Assembly: GCA_008933705.1 (NCBI GenBank) | Contig: WBUN01000026.1 | Span: 1 to 64,000, forward strand | Reading direction: 5' to 3' | Source: Hyphomicrobiaceae bacterium | GTDB lineage: Bacteria; Pseudomonadota; Alphaproteobacteria; Rhizobiales; Hyphomicrobiaceae | Length of the DNA: 64,000 nt | Shown here: positions 8,275 to 15,972 of the stretch, in pieces | Layout: each line of letters opens with the position of its first letter | Numbering within the stretch: position 1 is the first letter of the stretch | The notes under the pieces: model-generated | The model's input: only the letters and a program-made list of their open reading frames with translations | Told to the model about the DNA's origin: nothing | Database searches by the model: none | Made by a program: the position numbers and the translations under genes

Positions 8275-10278
8275 ATGAGCCGGCCGAAGCGTGCAACCCC
8301 GGGCGCATCACAGCCCGAGTGTGACAAGCCGTGGCTGATCCGCACCTACTCCGGCCACTCGACGGCGGCAAAGTCCAACGAGCTCTACCGGAAAAACCTG
8401 TCCAAGGGGCAGACGGGCCTCTCCATCGCATTCGATCTGCCAACGCAGACGGGATACGACTCCGATCACGAGCTGGCGCGCGGGGAAGTCGGCAAGGTCG
8501 GAGTTCCCATCTCGCATCTGGGCGACATGCGCACGCTCCTCGCCGGAATTCCGCTCGGCGAGATGAACACCTCGATGACGATCAATGCCACGGCGGCCTG
8601 GCTGCTCGCGCTCTATGTGGCGATGGCCGACGAACAGGGCGCCGATCGCAAGACGCTCACCGGCACCATCCAGAACGACATCATCAAGGAATACCTCTCC
8701 CGCGGCACCTACGTGTTTCCGCCGGAGCCGTCGCTGCGCCTGATCAAGGACACCATCATCTTCACCTGCGGCGCGATGCCGAAGTGGAACCCGACCAACG
8801 TGTGCTCCTACCACCTGCAGGAAGCGGGCGCCACGCCCGTGCAGGAGCTGGCCTTCGCGCTTGCTACGGCGCAGGCGGTGCTCGACAGCGTGAAGGCCTC
8901 CGGCGAGGTGGCGCCTGCCGAGTTCGGGCCGGTCGTCGGACGCATCTCGTTCTTCGTCAACGCAGGTTTGAGATTCGTCACCGAAGTCTGCAAGATGCGC
9001 GCCTTCGGCGAGCTGTGGGACGAGATCACCGCCACGCGTTACGGCGTCAGCGATCCCAAGCATCGCCTGTTCCGCTACGGCGTGCAGGTCAACTCGCTGG
9101 GCCTCACCGAGCCGCAGGCCGAGAACAACGTCTATCGCATTCTGTTGGAGATGCTGGCGGTCACGCTGTCCAGGGACGCGCGCGCCCGTGCCGTGCAGCT
9201 CCCCGCCTGGAACGAGGCGCTGGGCCTGCCGCGGCCATGGGATCAGCAATGGTCTATCCGCATGCAGCAGATTCTCGCCTATGAGACCGACCTGCTGGAA
9301 TATCCGGACATCTTCCATGGCTCCACGGTGATCCGCCGCAAGGTCGACGAGTTGAAGGCTGCGGCAAAGGAGGAGCTCGATCGCATCGACGACATGGGTG
9401 GAGCGGTCGCGGCCATCGACTACATGAAGCGTGCGCTGGTCGAGAGCAATACGGAGCGGTTGAGGAGGATCGAGACCGGCGAGCAGATCGTCGTCGGCGT
9501 CAACCGCTGGACCGAGACGGAACCCTCGCCGCTCGGCACGGGCGAGGGCGCCATCGAGGCCGTCGACCCCGCATTGGAGAGGGAGCAGGTCGAGCGGCTC
9601 AACGCCTGGCGCGCTTCACGCGATGCAACGGCCGTCAAGAAGGCGCTGGCCGCGCTCGAAGCCGCGGCCAAGGAGGGCCGCAACATCATGGAGCCCTCGA
9701 TCGCGTGCGCCAAGGCGGGTGCAACCACCGGCGAATGGGGCGGCGCGCTGCGCGGCGTCTTCGGAGAATACCGGGCACCAACGGGCGTTTCGCGCGCGGC
9801 GGCAGCAAGCAGCGATGAGAGCCTGGAGGATGTTCGTGCCGAGGTGGAGCGCGTTTCGGCCGCACTTGGCCGGCGCATAAAGCTGCTGGTCGGCAAGCCA
9901 GGGCTCGACGGCCATTCCAACGGCGCCGAGCAGATCGCCGTGCGCGCACGCGACTGCGGCATGGAGGTGGTCTACGAGGGCATCCGCCTGACCCCCGCGC
10001 AGATCGTGCGCGCCGCACTGGACGAGGCCGTGCACGTGGTCGGCCTTTCCATACTCTCAGGCAGCCACGTCTCGCTGGTGGCCGAGGTGATGCAGCGCAT
10101 GCGCAAGGAAGGCCTTGAGGATGTGCCCGTGATCGTCGGCGGCATCATCCCTCCCGAGGATGCGACCACCCTCAAGGGCTTCGGCGTTGCCGCCGTCTAC
10201 ACGCCGAAGAATTTCCAGCTCAACGCCATCATGCGCGACATTGCGCAACTGGTGGCCGGCGTGGCCAAGGCAGCGTGA
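8275..10278 (+). CDS. ecm: Ethylmalonyl-CoA mutase (MeaA type)
   Basis: Coenzyme B12-dependent rearrangement of ethylmalonyl-CoA to methylsuccinyl-CoA. The 667-aa protein has the methylmalonyl-CoA-mutase-like barrel in the first ~520 residues (GLSIAFDLPTQTGYDSD, NTSMTINATA). The C-terminal B12-binding domain has the DxHxxG signature within GKPGLDGHSNGAEQ, whose His is the lower cobalt ligand. Length fits the Ecm/MeaA family, which is shorter than most methylmalonyl-CoA mutases. GAGGAGCGG precedes the ATG. It is paired divergently with ccr. Confidence 0.94.
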   Translation: MSRPKRATPGASQPECDKPWLIRTYSGHSTAAKSNELYRKNLSKGQTGLSIAFDLPTQTGYDSDHELARGEVGKVGVPISHLGDMRTLLAGIPLGEMNTSMTINATAAWLLALYVAMADEQGADRKTLTGTIQNDIIKEYLSRGTYVFPPEPSLRLIKDTIIFTCGAMPKWNPTNVCSYHLQEAGATPVQELAFALATAQAVLDSVKASGEVAPAEFGPVVGRISFFVNAGLRFVTEVCKMRAFGELWDEITATRYGVSDPKHRLFRYGVQVNSLGLTEPQAENNVYRILLEMLAVTLSRDARARAVQLPAWNEALGLPRPWDQQWSIRMQQILAYETDLLEYPDIFHGSTVIRRKVDELKAAAKEELDRIDDMGGAVAAIDYMKRALVESNTERLRRIETGEQIVVGVNRWTETEPSPLGTGEGAIEAVDPALEREQVERLNAWRASRDATAVKKALAALEAAAKEGRNIMEPSIACAKAGATTGEWGGALRGVFGEYRAPTGVSRAAAASSDESLEDVRAEVERVSAALGRRIKLLVGKPGLDGHSNGAEQIAVRARDCGMEVVYEGIRLTPAQIVRAALDEAVHVVGLSILSGSHVSLVAEVMQRMRKEGLEDVPVIVGGIIPPEDATTLKGFGVAAVYTPKNFQLNAIMRDIAQLVAGVAKAA

Positions 10279-10282
10279 TAGC

Positions 10283-10306
10283 CGCGCTCCCTGTGCGGTG
10301 AGCGCG
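10283..10306. terminator. Stem-loop between convergent ecm and boxR
   Basis: CGCGCTC (10283-10289) pairs with GAGCGCG (10300-10306) around a 10-nt loop and fills the gap between two converging genes. There is no T-run, so it may be a weak bidirectional terminator or just an mRNA end stabiliser. Confidence 0.5.
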
Positions 10307-11227
10307 TCACGGCGCAGGAACGGCTGCCGACTTGCCCTTGGCGATGACAGCGAGCAGCGCGGCAAAGGCTTGCGCTTCCGACTTGTCGCTGGTGTTCACC
10401 TCGGCCGCGGCCTTGGCGTAAAGCGGGGTGCGGCTCGCCAGGATGGCCTTGAGGTCGTCCATGGCCTGCGGACCTTCGGCCATGGGGCGCAGGTCCCCTT
10501 GCGCGATCACCCGGCTCATATGCTGGTCGGGCGTCGTGCTCAGCCAGATGACGAAACACGTCGACAGCAGAAGGTCGTAGGTCGCCGGCTCCGTCACGAG
10601 GCTGCCGCCCGTCGCGATGACGACGCGATCGAAGCGCTCGATGATGGTCTCCAGGCACTGGCGCTCGAGCTGGCGGAACATCGCCTGCCCGTGCACCGCG
10701 AAGATCTCGGACAGCTCCATGCCGCTCGCCCGCTCCACCTCGCGGTCGAGCTCAACGAAGGGCACGCCCAGGGCCTCGGCAGCCAGCTGGCCGAGCGTCG
10801 TCTTGCCGGCGCCACGCAATCCGACCAGGGCTATTCGGCCGTGCGCCGCAACGCCAGCCGCGCCGAACCGCTGCGCGAGCAGGCGCCGCGCCTCGGCCAG
10901 CTCGGCTGGCGCGAGGCGCTCGAGCTGGTGGATGGCAAGCGTGAGGTCAACGGGCCGCTCAGGCTGGTCGCTGATGAGATCGGCGGCCTCGATGCTGAGG
11001 GCGTCGGCGATCTGACGCAGCACCAGCAGAGACGCATTGCCCGCCCCCCGCTCCAGCTCGGCCAGATACCGCTCCGAAACGCCCGAGGCCTTGGAAAGAA
11101 TCTTTCGCGACATGCCTCGGCGCGCCCGCCCGAGGCGGACGCGCTCTCCGACCCGCTTGAGATAGACCTCGTCTGCAGGTGCCGTTCCGCGCCGGCTTTC
11201 AGGTGTCGTTTCGGAGGGAGGGCACAT
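10307..11227 (-). CDS. boxR: Benzoyl-CoA-responsive regulator, HTH plus shikimate-kinase-like domain
   Basis: Repressor of the aerobic benzoate (box) pathway in the BzdR/BoxR family, released by benzoyl-CoA. The 306-aa protein has an XRE-type helix-turn-helix at about residues 25-82 (KILSKASGVSERYLAELERG). A shikimate-kinase-like effector domain follows from ~130, with an intact P-loop GLRGAGKTT (136-144) and an FVELDREVERASGM segment. This two-domain layout is diagnostic. It is divergent from the benzoate-CoA ligase. I chose ATG 11227 because the domain architecture starts soon after; the frame is open far upstream, and a candidate operator overlaps that upstream part. The ribosome site is weak. 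Confidence 0.9.
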   Translation of the reverse strand: MCPPSETTPESRRGTAPADEVYLKRVGERVRLGRARRGMSRKILSKASGVSERYLAELERGAGNASLLVLRQIADALSIEAADLISDQPERPVDLTLAIHQLERLAPAELAEARRLLAQRFGAAGVAAHGRIALVGLRGAGKTTLGQLAAEALGVPFVELDREVERASGMELSEIFAVHGQAMFRQLERQCLETIIERFDRVVIATGGSLVTEPATYDLLLSTCFVIWLSTTPDQHMSRVIAQGDLRPMAEGPQAMDDLKAILASRTPLYAKAAAEVNTSDKSEAQAFAALLAVIAKGKSAAVPAP

Positions 11228-11262
11228 GCGCGCTCGGCTCGGTGGTCCACGCAGAAGGCAAT

Positions 11263-11279
11263 ATGCAACATAATACATC
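11263..11279. promoter_or_regulatory. Candidate BoxR operator, boxR side
   Basis: ATGCAACATAATACATC matches the site upstream of boxC (TTGCAATATTATGCATC) at 13 of 17 positions, same orientation, and lies just upstream of the boxR start. BzdR/BoxR-type regulators are known to bind TGCA-repeat palindromes. Confidence 0.5.
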
Positions 11280-11358
11280 GTCGAGGCCAAATGCACACTG
11301 GGCCGCTGGTTCGGCTTGGTGTCGCACCATAAATTTGGCAGATAACTTGCCAGCCGAC

Positions 11359-11375
11359 TTGCAGTATGATGCCAG
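11359..11375. promoter_or_regulatory. Candidate BoxR operator, ligase side
   Basis: TTGCAGTATGATGCCAG matches the boxC-upstream site at 12 of 17 positions, including the TTGCA-TAT-ATGC core, and sits about 90 bp before the ligase start. Confidence 0.5.
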
Positions 11376-11461
11376 TTACCCATGGCCGGCTTCCGTATCC
11401 GGCCATCGCGATAGGCGACAAGACGAACAGGCCGCAGCGAGACGGCCGCCGGGGAGGAGAG

Positions 11462-13021
11462 ATGACCTATCCACGCATCTATAACGCTGCGGCCGACATG
11501 GTCGACCGCAATGTCGGCCAAGGGCGCGCGGCCAAGCCGGCATTCATCGATCCAAGCGAGACGCTGACCTACGGCGCGCTTCAAGCCCGCTGCAACCAGA
11601 TGGCAAACTTGCTGGAGACCTATGCGCTCCCACGCGAATCGCGCATTGCGCTGATGCTCCTCGACACGGTGGATTTTCCGGTCGCGTTCTGGGGAGCCAT
11701 CAAGGCCGGCGTGGTGCCGGTCGCGCTCAACACGCTGCTGACCACCGAGCAGTACGCCTATATTCTGGCGGACAGCCGGGCCAAAGCGTTGTTCATCTCT
11801 GCGCCGCTTCTGCCGGTGGTGCAGCCGATCCTCGGCCAGCTCCCCTTCCTCACGCACGTGTTCGTCTCCGGCGGCGAGCCGCCGCCGTTCGCCCTGTCCT
11901 TCCGCTCCGAGCTCGGCTTCCAGTCGGAAGATTGCAAGGCGGCCGAGACCTGCTGCGACGAGACGGCGTTCTGGCTCTATTCGTCGGGCTCCACGGGCAT
12001 GCCGAAGGGTGTGCGCCACGTGCACTCGAGCCCCATGGAGACCGCGCGGTTGTGCGGCCAGCAATGCATCGGCGTACGCCAGGACGACGTGGTCTTTTCC
12101 GCAGCCAAGCTGTTCTTCGCCTATGGCCTCGGCAACGGCATGTCGTTTCCGATGTCGGTCGGCGCCACGACCATTCTTCTGCCCGAGCGGCCCACACCCG
12201 AATCCGTGTTCCGCACGCTCAAGGAGCACCAGCCGACCGTTTTCTTCGGCGTTCCGACGCTGTACTCGGCGATGCTGGCGTATCCGCAAGGCACGCGCGA
12301 GAACGGCTCTCAGCGCTTGCGGCTGTGCGTGTCCGCCGGCGAGGCGCTGCCGGAAGAGGTCGGCAAGGCGTTCCGCGCCAAGTTCGGCGTCGACATCCTC
12401 GACGGCGTCGGCTCGACCGAGATGCTGCACCAGTATGTCTGCAACAGCCCGGGCGACGTCAGGTACGGCACGTCGGGCAAGCCTGTGCCCGGCTACGAGA
12501 TCCGCCTGGTGGACGAGCACGGCCAGGACGTTGCCGACGGCGAGGTCGGCGAGATGCTGGTGAAGGGGCCGAGCGCGGCGGAAGGCTATTGGAACCAGCG
12601 CGAGAAGAGCCGCGCTACGTTCGAGGGCGGATGGACGCATTCCGGCGACAAGTACACGCGCGACCCCGACGGCTATTACGTCTATCAGGGCCGCACAGAC
12701 GACATGTTCAAGGTGTCCGGCATCTGGGTATCCCCGTTCGAGGTCGAGAGCGCGCTGATCGGCCACGAGGCGGTACTGGAGGCGGCCGTGGTCCCGAAGG
12801 AGGATGCCGACGGCCTGCTGAAGCCCAAGGCGTTCATCGTCCTCAAGCCTGGTAAGGCCGCCGCCAACGAGCTTCCCGAAGCCCTCAAGGAGTACGTGAA
12901 GGCGAAGGCAGGCCCCTGGAAATACCCACGATGGATCGAGTTCGTCGATGGTCTGCCCAAGACGGCAACGGGGAAGATCCAGCGCTACAAGCTGCGCGAG
13001 GAGGGAGCAGCACGCCGCTGA
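11462..13021 (+). CDS. Benzoate-CoA ligase
   Basis: AMP-forming ligase activating benzoate to benzoyl-CoA, the entry step of the box pathway. The 519-aa protein shows the adenylate-forming core YSSGSTGMPKGVRHVHSS, the family-typical KLFFAYGLGNGMSFP, and the late motifs YYVYQGRTDDMFKVSG and the catalytic-lysine region PKTATGKIQRYKLR. Start ATG 11462 follows a strong GGGGAGGAG site. It is divergent from boxR and preceded by candidate BoxR operators. It could be called bclA or badA; the exact aromatic acid range is not readable. It is separated from boxC by 6.4 kb of unrelated genes. Confidence 0.93.
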   Translation: MTYPRIYNAAADMVDRNVGQGRAAKPAFIDPSETLTYGALQARCNQMANLLETYALPRESRIALMLLDTVDFPVAFWGAIKAGVVPVALNTLLTTEQYAYILADSRAKALFISAPLLPVVQPILGQLPFLTHVFVSGGEPPPFALSFRSELGFQSEDCKAAETCCDETAFWLYSSGSTGMPKGVRHVHSSPMETARLCGQQCIGVRQDDVVFSAAKLFFAYGLGNGMSFPMSVGATTILLPERPTPESVFRTLKEHQPTVFFGVPTLYSAMLAYPQGTRENGSQRLRLCVSAGEALPEEVGKAFRAKFGVDILDGVGSTEMLHQYVCNSPGDVRYGTSGKPVPGYEIRLVDEHGQDVADGEVGEMLVKGPSAAEGYWNQREKSRATFEGGWTHSGDKYTRDPDGYYVYQGRTDDMFKVSGIWVSPFEVESALIGHEAVLEAAVVPKEDADGLLKPKAFIVLKPGKAAANELPEALKEYVKAKAGPWKYPRWIEFVDGLPKTATGKIQRYKLREEGAARR

Positions 13022-13194
13022 GCAAGCCGACTGTCCCCGGCTGGCACCGTTCGCGGCGCATCAGAGGCTGCCGCGGGCACCATCAGTAGACCCGCCGATT
13101 TCATTCCTGCGGCGGCGAGGGCGGAGCTGTGGTACGCCTGAAGTGCGGCAACGCACGCTTCAGCCAAGCGTCACGCATGCGCAGGACCACTCCC

Positions 13195-14307
13195 ATGCCG
13201 ACCGGCAGTCACGAGCACCGCTTCAACGACGATCTGCTCGCCAATGACGGCGATCAGGAGCGCGCGCAAAAGCTCTACCCGGACGTGGCGCACGTGCTCG
13301 ACCACCCCGAGTTGCGCGCGATGTTCAAGACCTACAACGATGCAGCCGACGCCGCCAAGCGCCGAAGCCGGACTTTCGGCTACACGGCCATCGGGCTCGC
13401 CACCGCGGCGCTGCTCACCGCCGCCCTCACGCCCCTGTTCCACGACGCCCCGCTCGGCGTGCTGCGCGTCGTCGGGTTCCTGGCATCCGTTGCCGGCATT
13501 GCCGGCATCGCGTTCGCTCTCAACGGCGTTCTGTTCCAGAAGGCCAAGGCCGAGTGGCTCGACAACCGCCTCATGACGGAGCGGCTGCGGCAATTCCACT
13601 TCCAAACCCTCGCGCGCCGGTGGCCGGACATCCTTGCCTCGCTGAGCGACGACAAGACCCGCGCAGCTTACGCACAGAAGCGCGATACCTGGTTCACCCA
13701 GTTCAGGGCGCGGTTCGAGGGCAAGCTCGGCGCCGAGCTGCACAACGCGCTCTCGGAAGAAGGAAACGGCCAGGGCTGGCTGCATCCCGAGCCTGCCGGC
13801 GCGCCGCCCCCGGAGGCCTGGGCCAAGCTGCAGCCGCTGTTCGACGCCTACCGCGAGCTGCGCATCATGCACCAGCTCGGTTATGCCAGCTTCAAGCTGC
13901 ACGACGCGGGCGGCATCGGCCTGTCGACGGCGCCGGCGCAGGCGGCGCTGTTCTCGAACACGGCCCTGATCTGCATTGCCGTCGTCGTCGGCGTCCACCT
14001 CGTGCTCGCCGTCGGCATGCTCTTCGGCTACACCGCGCTGATCAAGGCCGACTGGCTGCACGTGATGGCCATCGTCTTCGCCATCGTCGTGCTTGCCGTG
14101 CGCGCGCTCGAGGAAGGGCTGCAGCCCAAGCGCGAGATCGAGCGCTACCGCCAGTACGCCTCCGCCATCCGCGCGATGCGCGACCACTTCGACGCCGCGA
14201 CCACTCCCGACGCCAAGCTTGTGGTCATGCACAACATGGAGCGTCTGGTGGTCGACGAGATGCGCAATTTCCTGCGCACCAACGACGAAGCCAAGTTCGT
14301 GATGTAG
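13195..14307 (+). CDS. Four-pass membrane protein with SLATT-like halves
   Basis: A 370-aa protein with two pairs of hydrophobic helices, about residues 63-83/90-112 and 260-283/290-312. After the first pair comes AEWLDNRLMTERLRQFHF, resembling the W...R...E.LR signature of SLATT two-helix domains. After the second pair comes a basic, helical tail with HNMERLVVDEMRNFL. SLATT proteins are predicted pore-forming effectors of nucleotide-activated defence systems, but no sensor, SMODS or SLOG gene lies beside it. The start ATG 13195 is chosen near the first charged helix; the frame is open 66 bp further upstream. It converges with 3 bp spacing on a two-gene membrane-protein operon. The family call is a motif-level inference. 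Confidence 0.55.
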   Translation: MPTGSHEHRFNDDLLANDGDQERAQKLYPDVAHVLDHPELRAMFKTYNDAADAAKRRSRTFGYTAIGLATAALLTAALTPLFHDAPLGVLRVVGFLASVAGIAGIAFALNGVLFQKAKAEWLDNRLMTERLRQFHFQTLARRWPDILASLSDDKTRAAYAQKRDTWFTQFRARFEGKLGAELHNALSEEGNGQGWLHPEPAGAPPPEAWAKLQPLFDAYRELRIMHQLGYASFKLHDAGGIGLSTAPAQAALFSNTALICIAVVVGVHLVLAVGMLFGYTALIKADWLHVMAIVFAIVVLAVRALEEGLQPKREIERYRQYASAIRAMRDHFDAATTPDAKLVVMHNMERLVVDEMRNFLRTNDEAKFVM

Positions 14308-14310
14308 CCC

Positions 14311-15012
14311 TTATCGCGGCGCGCTGCTTGTGCCCTGCGCGTCCCGCCGCAGCGCGTCCACTTCGGCAATGAACTCCCGCCGGTCGGCGTTCCAGCTTTC
14401 CTTCAGTACCTCGCTGTAGCCGAGCGGCAGCCACGGCGCCGATGCCCGCAGCTCGGCCAAGCTCTTGTCCAGGCCGCTCTTGCGCCCCGCGATGGCGGCG
14501 GCCGTCTCGTCACGCCCCCACAGCATGAGATAGTTGGAGACGCGATAGGGGATGATGCCGTTGAGCTTGTGCGTCAGCCGCACCGTGTAGGCCCACACCA
14601 GGGTGTCGAGCCGGCGCACGGTCACCTGCCCCTTGCCGGCATAGCAGACCCAGCGGCGCCCCACGTGCACGGTTCTGGCTGCGAACGGCTTGCTGGCGAA
14701 GTCGTCGTCGATGTCGCGGGTCGCCGCAACGGGATCGCCGAAGGGCGCGAGCTCGAGGTCGAGCGGATGGCCGGCCGGCGTGCGCTTGTGCTGGGCGCTG
14801 CGCACGACGTACGCGAGGCCGGCGAGACCCGCGATGAGAATGCCCACACCCCACAGCTTGTTGCCCTGCGCCGATCGGTCTGGCGTGACCAGCAAGTAGA
14901 TGCCCCACACCACGCCCAGGAGCGCGAGCGCCCCCCACTTGGCGGCCCACCAAAGCACACCCAGGCCGGCCTGCGTGCGCATCTGAGCAACGAATCCGTT
15001 CGGCGCTGTCAT
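14311..15012 (-). CDS. Two-helix membrane protein, DUF6709-like, unknown function
   Basis: A 233-aa protein with two transmembrane segments near the N-terminus (about 17-41 and 51-69). A soluble beta-rich domain follows (VHVGRRWVCYAGKGQVTVRR, then DTLVWAY) and the C-terminal helix is charged. It reminds me of DUF6709 proteins, which combine a membrane hairpin with a PH-like domain; that is recollection, not a search result. Its start overlaps the stop of the 15009-15878 gene by four bases (ATGA), so the two are translationally coupled and probably work together. Confidence 0.6.
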   Translation of the reverse strand: MTAPNGFVAQMRTQAGLGVLWWAAKWGALALLGVVWGIYLLVTPDRSAQGNKLWGVGILIAGLAGLAYVVRSAQHKRTPAGHPLDLELAPFGDPVAATRDIDDDFASKPFAARTVHVGRRWVCYAGKGQVTVRRLDTLVWAYTVRLTHKLNGIIPYRVSNYLMLWGRDETAAAIAGRKSGLDKSLAELRASAPWLPLGYSEVLKESWNADRREFIAEVDALRRDAQGTSSAPR

Positions 15013-15878
15013 GCTGGAATTCCTCCCGGGCTGCCCAACCGCCGTACCTGATCAAGGAAAGGGGCGAGCCCCGCCGCCGGATTGGGGCGGATCAGAAGCG
15101 GCACCGGCCGTCCTTCGGCATCGAACATGAACGCATCGCACGGCGGACACTGGCCCGGCAGCGGATGTGTCAGCACCGGCTCAGTCAGCAGGCGGATGCG
15201 CCGGTAGCCGAGCGGGCGCACGGCCGGATTGGGCACGAGCATCAGGATCCTGCGCGGGTCCACATGGTGCATGGCATACTCGAGCTCCCAGCACGTGCCG
15301 GGCGTCATCTCGGGCTGCAGCACCAGGGCCGCCGCACGCTCCGCGATGCGGGCGATCTCCTCCTGCCAGGAGGCATGGCTCATGTAGATGCGTGCCGCGC
15401 CGAACGGCGCCAGCCGCTCGCCGGGTACGCCCACGGCCACGAACGGGCCGATGCCCTTGAGCGGATCGCCGATCTTGAGCTCGGGCGAGGCGCTCTCGCG
15501 CATGGCCGGCTCGGGCAGATCGGCGCCGACGCGCTTGCCCTGCGGGCTATCGTAGATCGAACGCTTGTCCTCGAAGAACGGCCGCAGGTACAGCACGGGC
15601 GGCCGCGGGTCGATGCGCATCAGCTCGCGTCCGTCGAGCGTGCGCAGGCGCCCGCCGACGTCGTAGATCATGCCGCCCACCACGAACATGGCGACAGCCA
15701 GGATGACCATCCAGGCGAAGTTGGTCACAATCTGGAACCACAGGGCTGCGACAAAGATCGCCGCCGCCAGCAGCGGTCCCGCGATCATCAGCGCCAAGCC
15801 GCCGAGCGGCGAGCGCATCGGCTTCGGCACGACCGGTATGGCGGCATCGCCGCTCGGACGCGACTGTGAGGACGGCAT
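15009..15878 (-). CDS. Membrane-anchored protein with TIR-reminiscent domain, unknown function
   Basis: A 289-aa protein with two N-terminal transmembrane segments (about 25-48 and 52-72). The following cytoplasmic domain contains PPVLYLRPFFEDKRS, FGAARIYMSHASWQEEIARI and GTCWELEYAMHHVDPRRILM. The fold pattern (LRPF start, alternating hydrophobic strands, a W-E-L motif before a helix) is reminiscent of TIR-like or nucleotide-processing domains and occurs in many uncharacterised bacterial membrane proteins. The W-E glutamate would be the candidate catalytic residue. It is first gene of the pair with 14311-15012. Function is unassigned. Confidence 0.6.
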   Translation of the reverse strand: MPSSQSRPSGDAAIPVVPKPMRSPLGGLALMIAGPLLAAAIFVAALWFQIVTNFAWMVILAVAMFVVGGMIYDVGGRLRTLDGRELMRIDPRPPVLYLRPFFEDKRSIYDSPQGKRVGADLPEPAMRESASPELKIGDPLKGIGPFVAVGVPGERLAPFGAARIYMSHASWQEEIARIAERAAALVLQPEMTPGTCWELEYAMHHVDPRRILMLVPNPAVRPLGYRRIRLLTEPVLTHPLPGQCPPCDAFMFDAEGRPVPLLIRPNPAAGLAPFLDQVRRLGSPGGIPA

Positions 15879-15972
15879 CGCCTGCTTCCCTGGTGCGGCC
15901 CCTCGGACAGGGCTCAGAATACATCGGGGATCAGGGCGTCAGGCAAGGGCCAACACCAAGCGACCTTTCCAC

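Noticed and set aside
10307-12766. An 819-codon minus-strand frame as a giant BoxR fusion
   Set aside because: The upstream two-thirds lies antisense to the benzoate-CoA ligase gene and lacks protein-like features; BoxR similarity starts at about 11227.
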